Assembly: GCF_030929555.1 (NCBI RefSeq)
Contig: NZ_JAVFVT010000023.1
Span: 47,152-111,151 of the forward strand
Source: Paenibacillus sp. LHD-117
Lineage (GTDB): Bacteria > Bacillota > Bacilli > Paenibacillales > Paenibacillaceae
DNA: 64,000 nt
Direction of reading: 5' to 3'
Numbering within the stretch: the stretch's first letter is position 1; every line of letters starts with the position of its first letter. Made by a program: the position numbers and the translations under genes. The notes under the pieces were generated by a model. The model was given only the letters and a program-made list of their open reading frames with translations, did no database searches and was not told the origin of the DNA. Shown piece after piece: positions 51,924 to 60,750 of the stretch.

Positions 51924-52826
51924 ATGGAATTTACAAGATTCGGAAACACGGGACTTACAGTTTCCAAGCTCGGTTTAGGCGGCGCACCTCTTGGAGGCGT
52001 ATATGGTCAAACGGACGAGGCAGAGGTGGAGCAATTAATTCATGAAGCATTAGATGCGGATATTAATTTCATTGATACTGCACCTATGTATGGAGACGGC
52101 GAATCGGAGCGTAGAATCGGCAAGGCACTGGCTGGAGGGAGACGCAACCAAGTTGTTCTGGCAACGAAGGCCGTTCGTTCTGATCGCCAATACGATTATG
52201 CAAGTACGATTCAGTCGGTGGAACAAAGTCTGCAACGACTGCAAACGGATTGGATCGATTTGTTGCAAATCCATGATGTGGAATATCAACCTTGGGAAAC
52301 GATTATCGAAGAAACGATTCCAGCGCTGCAGAGGTTAAAAGAAGATGGGAAAATTCGTTACCTTGGCGTAACGACGCGTCAATTACCACTATTGATGCGG
52401 TACATGAAAACAGGATTGTTCGATAGTATTCAATTTTATTCCCGCTACATGCTTATTGATCATACAGCCAAAGACGAAGTGATGCCGCTGGCTAAAGAAA
52501 TGGGAATAGGCGTAATAAACGGCAGCGTCCTTGGCATGGGCGTTCTCGCCGATGCACCGGCTCACTTTCTGGAAGAGGAGAATCAGACCGATGTTGCGCG
52601 TAGACTGGAAATGATTAAGTTTTTACGTACATCCGAACCTAAAGGCTTGATCGAGCCAGCCATGCGCTTTAGTTTGAGCAATCCGGATATTCATGTCACG
52701 TTAATGGGGACTGCGTCTCTGCGCTCTTTAAGAAAAAACATCTCTTATTGCGATGGCGTTAGCTTTAACGAAGAACATAGGCAGGAGTTGTATCGTCTCT
52801 TCGATAAACAAAAGCTATTTAACTAA
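51924..52826 (+). CDS. Aldo/keto reductase
   Basis: 300 residues, TIM barrel. The catalytic set is visible: Asp in NFIDTAPMYGDGESERRIGKAL with Tyr five residues later, Lys in VVLATKAVR and His in DLLQIHDVE. The N-terminal MEFTRFGNTGLTVSKLGLGGAPLGGVYG is typical of the YghZ/PdxI-like group, with similarity to L-galactose or L-fucose dehydrogenases of plants and bacteria. It may oxidise or reduce the liberated monosaccharide with NAD(P). Last gene before a terminator. Confidence 0.88.
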   Translation: MEFTRFGNTGLTVSKLGLGGAPLGGVYGQTDEAEVEQLIHEALDADINFIDTAPMYGDGESERRIGKALAGGRRNQVVLATKAVRSDRQYDYASTIQSVEQSLQRLQTDWIDLLQIHDVEYQPWETIIEETIPALQRLKEDGKIRYLGVTTRQLPLLMRYMKTGLFDSIQFYSRYMLIDHTAKDEVMPLAKEMGIGVINGSVLGMGVLADAPAHFLEEENQTDVARRLEMIKFLRTSEPKGLIEPAMRFSLSNPDIHVTLMGTASLRSLRKNISYCDGVSFNEEHRQELYRLFDKQKLFN

Positions 52827-52849
52827 TGATGAACAAGGGAAACATCTTA

Positions 52850-52882
52850 AAGGCAACGATCTATTGCTCGTTGCCTTTTCCA
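52850..52882 (+). terminator. Terminator of the GH38-like to aldo/keto reductase operon
   Basis: AAGGCAACGA (52850-52859) pairs with TCGTTGCCTT (52868-52877), 8-nt loop, followed by TTCC. Confidence 0.82.
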
Positions 52883-53015
52883 TTTAATTAATCTGTTGAA
52901 GCACGATGGCAACAGCTGACTAGCGCCTGTTTCTCCGAAATATGGATGGATGCCAATGAAATTTTTACGTTTAAGGCAATAGAGTTTTAAGATAAATCAA
53001 TATGCGAGGTGCACA

Positions 53016-55295
53016 ATGGCGAATAAGCAGAGAAAAATGCCTGCCGAGCAGCACGATATGCTGTTTCATGAATCCATTAACCGTTGGGACGAGGCACTTC
53101 CTTTGGGGAATGGTTTAACGGGCTGTTTAGTCTGGGGCGACGGCGCTCCCATCCGTCTTAGTTTGGATCGTGGAGATTTATGGGATACAAGATTGGCCCC
53201 TGAGGTACTGGATAACGATTTTACGTATAAGAAATTAATTGAACTTATTAAGGAAAAAAATCAAGCTGAAATAGAAAGTAAGTTTAGCGATTTTTTCAGC
53301 GTCTACCCCAACCCTACGAAATTGCCAGCGGGGCGTATTGAATTATGGTGCGGTTCTGCTGCCGAACGCATGACAAGTAGTCTGAATATTAGGACTGCGA
53401 CTGCGCGTGTCGAGTGGGTCGTAGAAGGCGAGACGTATCAACTCGAAACGTATCTGCATGCCGACAATGAATTGGGGTATATCCGTCTAACTGGAAATAA
53501 AGCGAATGATGTTCAGTTGCGGCTTGTTCCTCCTGATTATTCTGGCAATTTGCTGGAAAGAGAAAATAAGAGTTCCACCTTAGACTTGCAACTGGCATCG
53601 CTTGGTTATCCCAAAGCAGAGCTTGGTCATGAACAGGATACGGTTTGGTTCCGACAGGGAACAAATCATCGTTTGAAGTATGCGATCGTCGCTCAGAAAA
53701 AGCAAAAAAACGAATGTGAAATCGAATGGGTATATACGATTGCGGCGAGCTTGGATGGCGCGGATTGGTTTGAACAAGCAAGACGCAAGGTAAGGGAAGC
53801 CATTCATAGCGGTTATACAAAATCCTACTCCTCTCATGCACGATGGTGGGACAGCTATTGGCAAAAAAGCGCGATGACTCTATCCGAATTCGAGTTTGAA
53901 AAGCAGTGGTATTGGACGAATTACTTATTCGGTTCTTGCTCGCGCAAAGGCGCTCCGCCGATGCCGCTGCAAGGTGTATGGACAGCGGATGAAGGGTTGC
54001 TGCCTCCATGGAAGGGAGACTACCACCACGACCTGAATACCGAATTAAGCTACTGGCACTATTTGAAAGCCAATCATTTGGAGGAAGGCGAGAGCTTTCT
54101 GGATTTCTTATGGGAATTAAGGCCGGCCGCCCGCGAATTTGCCGATTCGTTTTTTGAAACGCCAGGGATCAACTTGCCATCCGTCATGGCCATTGATGGA
54201 AAACCTCTGGGGGGCTGGCCTATGTACTCGCTTAGCCCGACGAATCAAATTTGGTTATGCCAGGCATTCGACCATTACTGGATGTATACAGGCAATCGTG
54301 AATTTTTGGAGCATAAAGCTTATGTTTATTTGAGAGAAACGGCAGAGTGCATATTATCCCTTCTTCATCCCGGTAGGGATGGCAAGCTGCGCCTGGCAGT
54401 CTCCAGTTCGCCTGAGATCCATGATGATCGCTTGGAGGCTTGGCTAACGCCTAATAGCAATTATGACTTATCACTGCTCATCTATTTGTTTACACGTCTG
54501 GAGCAGATGGCGGAGCTTTTGGATAAGGGAGCGGAGCGGGCAAAGTGGGCAGGTGTTCTAAGCCAATTCGATGAACTGGCTGCTAACGAATCTGGTCTTA
54601 GGATTAGTCCTGACGAGAATTTAACGGATAGCCATCGGCATCATTCTCATGCAATGGCCATCTATCCGCTAAAGTTATTACAATATGATCGCTCAGCAGC
54701 GGAAAAACAAATCATTGACGATACGATTGCTCATTTGGAATCGCTGGGGAAAGCGAAGTGGGTAGGCTACTCGTTTGCCTGGATGGCAGCCTTATATACT
54801 CGACAAGGAAATGGAGCAGCAGCTCGTTATCATCTGCAGCAATTCTGGGAACATACATGTTCACCGAACGGCTTTCATTTGAATGGAGATTACAAGAAAA
54901 CGGGGCTAACGCAATCGCACTATCGCCCGTTTACATTGGAAGGAAATATGGCTGCAGCAGACGCTTTGCAAGAAATGCTTCTGCAAACCAACCTGGGCGC
55001 TATTCGGTTATTTCCGGCCATACCAGTCACGTGGCGTAAGAATGGGGCTGAATTTCAAGGCTTACGCGGAGAAATGGGTATTCTAGTATCGGCAAAAATG
55101 ATTGGAGGAAAGCTGGAATACGTGGAGCTTGAAGCGGAGTTAGCATGTGCGATCCAGTTGGAAAACCAATTTGGATCGGAGAGATTAACGTTAGAAATAG
55201 ATGGAATCTGTTCGGAGATTCGATGTCCCTTAGGATCGGTCTTTTCTATCCCACTAAAGATAGATCAGACTTGCCGCATAGTAGAAAGTAAGTGA
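53016..55295 (+). CDS. GH95-like glycoside hydrolase (alpha-L-fucosidase/galactosidase type)
   Basis: 759 residues, no signal peptide. N-terminal beta domain WDEALPLGNGLTGCLVWGDG is the GH95 opening; the alpha/alpha barrel contains GDYHHDLNTELSYWHYLKANHLEEG, where the catalytic-base pair of GH95 (two Asn) is Asp and Asn here; the C-terminal TLEGNMAAADALQEMLLQTN and IRLFPAIPVTWR close the family pattern. GH95 enzymes remove alpha-1,2-L-fucose or alpha-L-galactose by inversion. The first Asn to Asp change means the sugar specificity is uncertain. ATG 53016 follows GCGAGGTG; the GH36 gene begins 12 bp downstream. Confidence 0.78.
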   Translation: MANKQRKMPAEQHDMLFHESINRWDEALPLGNGLTGCLVWGDGAPIRLSLDRGDLWDTRLAPEVLDNDFTYKKLIELIKEKNQAEIESKFSDFFSVYPNPTKLPAGRIELWCGSAAERMTSSLNIRTATARVEWVVEGETYQLETYLHADNELGYIRLTGNKANDVQLRLVPPDYSGNLLERENKSSTLDLQLASLGYPKAELGHEQDTVWFRQGTNHRLKYAIVAQKKQKNECEIEWVYTIAASLDGADWFEQARRKVREAIHSGYTKSYSSHARWWDSYWQKSAMTLSEFEFEKQWYWTNYLFGSCSRKGAPPMPLQGVWTADEGLLPPWKGDYHHDLNTELSYWHYLKANHLEEGESFLDFLWELRPAAREFADSFFETPGINLPSVMAIDGKPLGGWPMYSLSPTNQIWLCQAFDHYWMYTGNREFLEHKAYVYLRETAECILSLLHPGRDGKLRLAVSSSPEIHDDRLEAWLTPNSNYDLSLLIYLFTRLEQMAELLDKGAERAKWAGVLSQFDELAANESGLRISPDENLTDSHRHHSHAMAIYPLKLLQYDRSAAEKQIIDDTIAHLESLGKAKWVGYSFAWMAALYTRQGNGAAARYHLQQFWEHTCSPNGFHLNGDYKKTGLTQSHYRPFTLEGNMAAADALQEMLLQTNLGAIRLFPAIPVTWRKNGAEFQGLRGEMGILVSAKMIGGKLEYVELEAELACAIQLENQFGSERLTLEIDGICSEIRCPLGSVFSIPLKIDQTCRIVESK

Positions 55296-55307
55296 GGAGG
55301 AAATAAG

Positions 55308-57419
55308 ATGATACGACATGACGCTTCGAAAAATATATGGGTCCTTGAAGGCGATCATATCTCCTACGTACTAGGCTTAAGTGAGCTGGGTACGATCAAT
55401 CATATTTATTGCGGAGAAAAGCTGCCTTATCTTTCTGATTATGCTAGCGCCGATCGTGTAGCGGCGTTTCCTTATACGCTTGGAAGCGAGTTAAGCGAAG
55501 AGGAATTTATGGGCTGGGGGAAGGTGAAGTTTACGGAGCCCAGCTTGAAGGCTACGTTTCATGATCATGTTAGGGATGTTGATTTGGCCTTTGTTGATTT
55601 CGAAATCTCAGAACATACACTCGTATTGCTGTTAAGGGATACACACTATCCCTTGGAGGTAAAGCTTTATTATAAGGTGATCCCCGATTGTGATCTCATT
55701 GAACGATATTGCGAGATTGTGAATGATGGTGAAACCAACATTACCCTGGAACAAGCGTTGACAGGTTCCTTTTATGTCCCCAGAGAGAAGGATTATAGAC
55801 TGACTTATTTGGCTGGGCGCTGGCCTGCAGAAACACAATTGGACAGAGTGATGATGCCGGACACGAAGCTTGTATTGGAGAGCAGAAGAGGAACGACCAG
55901 TCACTTTGCGAATCCTTTTTTTATGTTGGACCAAGGTGGAAAGGCGGATGAACATACGGGCGAAGTCTACTACGGTGCTTTAGCGTTTAGCGGTAATTGG
56001 AAGATCGTGTTTGAAAAAGACAAGTTCAATATGGTGAAGATTAGCGCAGGGATAAACGATTTTGATTTTTGTTGGAATCTAAAGCCTGACGAACGTTTTT
56101 GTACACCGAAGTACATAGTCGGGTATGTCAACCAAGGCTTCGGCCAAGCAAGCCGCAATCTTCACGACTATCAACGGAAGTACGTGCTGCCTGAAGTGAA
56201 CAGGAACAAGCTGCGGAAAGTTCTCTACAATTCATGGGATGCTACATGGTTTGATGTCAACGAAGAACAACAGACGAAGCTGGCAGAGATTGCCGCCAAG
56301 ATTGGCGTGGAATTATTCGTGGTGGATGACGGCTGGTTTGGCGCCCGTCATTCCGATCGAGCAGGACTAGGTGATTGGTTTATTAATGAAGATAAGTTTC
56401 CGAATGGACTTCAAAGCTTAATTCGTAAGGTCAATGATTTGGGGATGGAATTTGGATTGTGGATTGAACCTGAGGGGGTAAATCCCGACAGTGAACTGTA
56501 TCGGGCGCATCCGCAATGGGTGTATCATTTTGAAACGAGAGAGCCGACGCAAATTAGAAATCAACTTATCTTAAATCTTGCAAGGGCGGATGTAAGGCAA
56601 TATATATTTGATTGTATCGACAGTCTTCTTACGAAGCATCAGATTGCGTTTATCAAATGGGATATGAATCGAAACTTTAGCGAGCCAGGCTTCCCTTCCG
56701 CGCCACCAGAAGAACAAAAGGAAATTTGGGTGCGTCATGCTTGGGGGTTATACGAGATTGTCGAAAAACTGAAGGCAAAGCATCCGACAGTCATTTTCCA
56801 ATCTTGTTCCGGCGGGGGCGGTCGCGTGGACATGGGAATCTTGCAATACTTCGACCAAGCATGGCCGAGCGATAATACGGATGCATTTGATCGGCTGCGA
56901 ATTCAAGAGGGATTCTCATATGCATATTGTGCAAAAATTATGGAAGCATGGGTTTCGGATGAAGTGAACTGGGTCAATAACAGAAAGCTTTCTTTGGCGT
57001 ATCGTTTTCATAGCGCGATGACGGGAAATTTGGGCATTGGGGACAACTTGCTAAAGTGGGGTGACGAAGATAGCAGGGAAGCAGCAAAATGGATTCAGTT
57101 ATATAAAGAAATAAGGCCGATCATCCAGGAAGGCGATCAATATAGATTGCTTTCTGTTAGGGAAAGCCATTTGGCATCTGTGATGTATGTAAGTCCTAGT
57201 CGAGAAGAAGCGGTTGTATTTGCATTCTTACACTCCAATTCCTTTGATAATGAGCTTCCTCGTATTCGATTACAGGGCTTGGATGAACAGACATTGTATC
57301 GGGTAGATGACAGAGAGCAAGCTCTCAGCGGCAAAGCATTAATGACAGTTGGAATTAAGGTTGAGCTTAGAGGGGATTTTCAAAGTAAGATCATTCGAAT
57401 CCGCAAGATGGTTAAATGA
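55308..57419 (+). CDS. GH36 alpha-galactosidase
   Basis: 703 residues, cytoplasmic. N-terminal beta super-sandwich, then a TIM barrel with LFVVDDGWFGARHSDRAGLGDW, nucleophile Asp452 in AFIKWDMNR and acid/base Asp522 in WPSDNTDAFDRL; SCSGGGGRVDMGIL is the conserved loop between them. It removes terminal alpha-galactose. Preceded by GAGGAGG. It forms a two-gene operon with the GH95-like enzyme and is followed by a terminator. Confidence 0.94.
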   Translation: MIRHDASKNIWVLEGDHISYVLGLSELGTINHIYCGEKLPYLSDYASADRVAAFPYTLGSELSEEEFMGWGKVKFTEPSLKATFHDHVRDVDLAFVDFEISEHTLVLLLRDTHYPLEVKLYYKVIPDCDLIERYCEIVNDGETNITLEQALTGSFYVPREKDYRLTYLAGRWPAETQLDRVMMPDTKLVLESRRGTTSHFANPFFMLDQGGKADEHTGEVYYGALAFSGNWKIVFEKDKFNMVKISAGINDFDFCWNLKPDERFCTPKYIVGYVNQGFGQASRNLHDYQRKYVLPEVNRNKLRKVLYNSWDATWFDVNEEQQTKLAEIAAKIGVELFVVDDGWFGARHSDRAGLGDWFINEDKFPNGLQSLIRKVNDLGMEFGLWIEPEGVNPDSELYRAHPQWVYHFETREPTQIRNQLILNLARADVRQYIFDCIDSLLTKHQIAFIKWDMNRNFSEPGFPSAPPEEQKEIWVRHAWGLYEIVEKLKAKHPTVIFQSCSGGGGRVDMGILQYFDQAWPSDNTDAFDRLRIQEGFSYAYCAKIMEAWVSDEVNWVNNRKLSLAYRFHSAMTGNLGIGDNLLKWGDEDSREAAKWIQLYKEIRPIIQEGDQYRLLSVRESHLASVMYVSPSREEAVVFAFLHSNSFDNELPRIRLQGLDEQTLYRVDDREQALSGKALMTVGIKVELRGDFQSKIIRIRKMVK

Positions 57420-57438
57420 GGAGAAATTTAATAAAAAG

Positions 57439-57475
57439 AACCGGTGTTCGATCATATCGATACACCGGTTTTTTT
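57439..57475 (+). terminator. Terminator of the GH95/GH36 operon
   Basis: AACCGGTGT (57439-57447) pairs with ACACCGGTT (57462-57470), followed by five more T. Lies between convergent genes. Confidence 0.88.
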
Positions 57476-57487
57476 ATGAGTACGAGA

Positions 57488-59089
57488 TTATTTGCTTCTC
57501 CAAGCGTCGTATTGAGCTTGTTTTTCTTTGATGATGTCATCTACGCCAGCCGTTTTTAAACGCTCAAGGAACTTAGGCACGGCAGTAGTCGGGTCAATCG
57601 ATCCATTGCTAATGGCCGGAATCATCTCGGAAGTCACGGAAGAGACGTTGGCTATTTGCGTTTTTACAGGCGATGGGTCAAATACAAAGCCTGACAATGG
57701 CGAAACATCTGCTGTCTTATCATTTTCATACACGATGGTCATCGCTTTTTTGGACATTTCGCCAGCTTCATTTTGGTTATATTCATTTCTGTTGAATGTT
57801 GGGCTGTACGATTGACCGATTTGCCAGTCATTCCAGTTGAAATTGTATTTGCCTTCAAGTTGAGTGAAGTTGCCATTTTCGTCGAATTTGTAGTCAACGT
57901 CTTTTTCACCCAATGTAATGAGTTTGTATAAATCATCGTCCGTGTTCAGCAGCTCAATCAGCTGTACGGCCTTTTCAATATTTTTGGATTCGGAATTGAC
58001 AGCAATGGCTGCATTGGAGCCAGCTCCAGCTGAAATGAGTGTACGTGTAGTCGATACGGAAACAGCAGGAGCATTTTTGGCTTCCGTCATGGACATCCCA
58101 AACACTTGACCAGGAAGATCGACGCTGTCAGGCCAGCCATAGCCATACGCAGCGATCATTTTACCAGCTTTGCGATCAGGGGACGTATCTTTGACCGTTG
58201 CACCATCTTTGCGAACATAGCCTTTATTGTACCAGTCACGCATAATTTCTGCGTATTGAGCGAACTCAGGCGTCTCAAATTGGTTAATAACTTTGGTCGG
58301 ATCATCAAGATTGATCCAGCCTGGAGTTGTCAAATCCCCTACAGGCTCCATATTCCAGTAAAGCGGCTCATTGGCAAAGAAGCTATGAATCGAGCTAGTC
58401 TCCCATCCGATCATATCAGGATGCTTAGCCAGCGCATCGCCAAGGAACGGTCCGATCAATTGGAGAGCTTCTATTGTTGGCTTTCCTTTAACAGCCTTCC
58501 AGTCAAATCCTACTTCATTCGCAACATCTTCGCGGAAGTAAAAGCCGTTGCGCTTAGCAACGCCATATTGCTGATAATTGACAGATGCGTAAATTTTACC
58601 GTCTACTTTCACACCATCCCATAGACCTTGAGGGATTCGGGAATACGTTTCTGGAGCGAGTGTAGGCAGAAGATCAGTTAAGTCTGCATACGCGCCTTTG
58701 GCAGCGTTTTCGAAGAAGTTAATACCACCCCAGAATGCAGTGAAAGCAAGATCCCAGTCGTCGCCGGAATTGATCATCAAGTTCATTTTTTCAGCGTATG
58801 TGCTGCCGTCAATCATAACGAAATTCAATTTGGCATTAATTTTTTCTTCAATAATTTCGTTAGCTTTCTTCATAATGCGGTCAGACTCATTGACAGGTCC
58901 GTTCATCATGTAGAAGTTCAGCTCGACGGGTTTTTCATTTTCTTTGTCTGGCGCCTTAGTCTCCGTTGCTGGAGCAGAAGGATTGTTTTTAGAGTTGTTG
59001 GTAGAGTTAGAATCTGCATTCGAGCATCCAGACATGATCATTGCCGAAACAAGAGATAAGCTGATCAACATCGTAGAAAGTTTTTTCAT
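57488..59089 (-). CDS. Lipoprotein sugar-binding protein of the second ABC transporter
   Basis: 533 residues. Signal peptide with lipobox IMSGCSN, so Cys21 is lipidated. The body is an LplA-type family 1 binding protein (NFYMMNGPVNESDRIMKKANEIIEEKINAKLNFVMIDGSTYAEKMNLMINSGDDWDLAFTA), ending in EKQAQYDAWRSK, typical of partners of LplB/LplC permeases. It stands alone, about 17 kb from the nearest permease genes, but its upstream region repeats the motif found before the permease operon at 41929, which suggests joint control and one transport system. Confidence 0.9.
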   Translation of the reverse strand: MKKLSTMLISLSLVSAMIMSGCSNADSNSTNNSKNNPSAPATETKAPDKENEKPVELNFYMMNGPVNESDRIMKKANEIIEEKINAKLNFVMIDGSTYAEKMNLMINSGDDWDLAFTAFWGGINFFENAAKGAYADLTDLLPTLAPETYSRIPQGLWDGVKVDGKIYASVNYQQYGVAKRNGFYFREDVANEVGFDWKAVKGKPTIEALQLIGPFLGDALAKHPDMIGWETSSIHSFFANEPLYWNMEPVGDLTTPGWINLDDPTKVINQFETPEFAQYAEIMRDWYNKGYVRKDGATVKDTSPDRKAGKMIAAYGYGWPDSVDLPGQVFGMSMTEAKNAPAVSVSTTRTLISAGAGSNAAIAVNSESKNIEKAVQLIELLNTDDDLYKLITLGEKDVDYKFDENGNFTQLEGKYNFNWNDWQIGQSYSPTFNRNEYNQNEAGEMSKKAMTIVYENDKTADVSPLSGFVFDPSPVKTQIANVSSVTSEMIPAISNGSIDPTTAVPKFLERLKTAGVDDIIKEKQAQYDAWRSK

Positions 59090-59654
59090 TGGTATCCCCC
59101 TAAAATTGTAATGGCCTATTCAACAGCAAGTCTGTAAATCTGTTCATACGAATTGGTTTTCCATTAACTCGATAGAGTCTGCCTCCTTCGTTTTGTTGCA
59201 TTGCTGTCTTCCTTAAGTGTAGTTAGAAGGATTACTCTCCTCAACAAACAAATTCATCATTCTCTTAGTTTTTCGACACAAGACATCTCTAAAAACTAAT
59301 TAAATCTTCAAAGAGTCATTAATCGTTGTACGCAGTGTGAAAACAAATAGTTATTCAAAGATAACATCAGGATGAAGCAATAGATACTTTAATTCATGCA
59401 ATGGCTGCAACGAAAGCTTTCGAAGCTACTTATACCGTATAGGCAATCGGAACTGCAAATGTCATTGAATGGTGGGAGGTGTCTCCCAAGTGTTAAAAAA
59501 CAGTGAAATTCGTTCTTTTCAAATAACAGAGCGGAGGAATTATTAGAGAATAGTAGATTTTTTTGTGTATTCAGTCGATTACCGGATTGTTATGCTCAGC
59601 TTACCAAGAGAGGAGTATGGTGAAATCCCAACATTTGAAAGGATGAATTGATCT
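59090..59654. other. 565-bp gene-free region between the divergent binding-protein and SLH-anchor genes
   Basis: It holds the binding-protein promoter (59216-59263), a 12-bp palindrome CGAAAGCTTTCG (59411-59422) and a short GGGAG-GTGT-CTCCC hairpin near 59477. The ribosome site GAAAGGATG of the anchor-protein gene is at its right end. No convincing gene or RNA is seen in the rest. Confidence 0.6.
59216..59263 (-). promoter_or_regulatory. Binding-protein promoter with motif shared by the permease operon
   Basis: Plus-strand TCAACAAACAAA (59241-59252) and ATCATTCT (59256-59263) match the block at 41929-41951 at all but a few positions. Read on the minus strand it ends in TTGAGG, 17 bp before TACACT (59221-59216). 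Confidence 0.6.
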
Positions 59655-60710
59655 ATGATCCGTAAACTCTTTGTGTTCAGTCTAGCAATGTTACTGTATG
59701 TTTCCGTCTTGCCCCCGAAAGCTGCGTTCGCAGACAAAGATCCTGCCTTTACTCTATCCATCATGAATAACACGCCAACCGTAAATCAAACCTTTCAAGT
59801 CAAAGTGAATGGAACAAAGCTTAATGATTTATACGCCTATGAAATTAATTTAACTTACGATTCGAAACGACTGAAATTTGTGAGCTCAGACAGCGGGAGT
59901 ACAGGGTTCACGGTAGAACCGATTTTGAAAGGGAACACCATTCAGTTAGCGCATACACAAATTGGAAACACAGCAGGCAAGAATGGAAATGCGACTCTTG
60001 CTACGTTAACCTTTAGGGCGGTTGCTATGGATTCGGCTCTTATTTCGCTTTCAAGCTTGAAGCTTGTGAATTCCAAGCTTGAGTCCACAGTGGTGTCAAG
60101 TCGTGAAAGCGTGAAGGCTAATGTGAAAAGCGACAAGGGAGAACAGCCAACGAATGGCGGTTCTGATCCTGTCAACGGATTAACCGACATTTCGGGTCAC
60201 TGGGCGAAAGCGTCTATCCAAGAAGCGATTAAGCTTGGATTCATCACAGGCTATGATGATGGCACATTCCAACCGAATGAGCAAACAACACGCAGCGAAT
60301 TTGCGGTCATGTTGAGTCGTGCATTGAAGCTGGAAGGGGACGAACAAGATCTGCCTTTCGCCGATCTGAATGAGATCCCGGCATGGGCGAGACCTTCCAT
60401 CTCACGAACGATAGCGGCAGGAATCTTGAATGGCTATGATGATAACTCGTTCCGTCCGGATCAAAACATCACCCGTTCAGAAATGGCGGTAATGATTGTT
60501 CGTGCACTTGGACTCAAGGTCGATCCGAATGCGAAGTCACCGTTCGCCGATGTGGACAAAATTGCTGAGTGGGCGAGACCATCCGTAACCGCGGCGTATG
60601 AAGCAGGGATCATTAAGGGGCGTGGTAATAATCTCTTCGCACCGAATGAGCATGCAACGAGGGCAGAAGCGGTAATGATGATCTTGGGGATGTTGCAATA
60701 TGGCAAGTAA
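59655..60710 (+). CDS. Cell-surface anchor protein with cohesin-like module and three SLH domains
   Basis: 351 residues. Signal peptide ending near AFADKD, then a beta-sandwich (about 30-165) with cohesin features: FTLSIMNNTPTVNQTFQVKVNG, YAYEINLTYDSKRLKFVS and ATLATLTFRAV. Three SLH repeats follow (about 175-345), for example DISGHWAKASIQEAIKLGFITGYDDGTFQPNEQTTRSEFAVMLSRAL. SLH domains bind pyruvylated wall polymers; a cohesin on such an anchor would hold dockerin-bearing enzymes, though none of the neighbours shows a dockerin. It may alternatively be a simple wall-bound sugar-binding protein. Confidence 0.82.
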   Translation: MIRKLFVFSLAMLLYVSVLPPKAAFADKDPAFTLSIMNNTPTVNQTFQVKVNGTKLNDLYAYEINLTYDSKRLKFVSSDSGSTGFTVEPILKGNTIQLAHTQIGNTAGKNGNATLATLTFRAVAMDSALISLSSLKLVNSKLESTVVSSRESVKANVKSDKGEQPTNGGSDPVNGLTDISGHWAKASIQEAIKLGFITGYDDGTFQPNEQTTRSEFAVMLSRALKLEGDEQDLPFADLNEIPAWARPSISRTIAAGILNGYDDNSFRPDQNITRSEMAVMIVRALGLKVDPNAKSPFADVDKIAEWARPSVTAAYEAGIIKGRGNNLFAPNEHATRAEAVMMILGMLQYGK

Positions 60711-60750
60711 TAGATGGGGCAATAATAAAAATGAGAGGAAAGATGTATGT

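Noticed and set aside
59377..59509. Protein-like stretch (reads EAIDTLIHAMAATKAFEATYTV, then an in-frame TAG) in the 565-bp gap
   Set aside because: No start, no ribosome site, interrupted by a stop and no family recognised; a gene relic is possible but the evidence is too thin.
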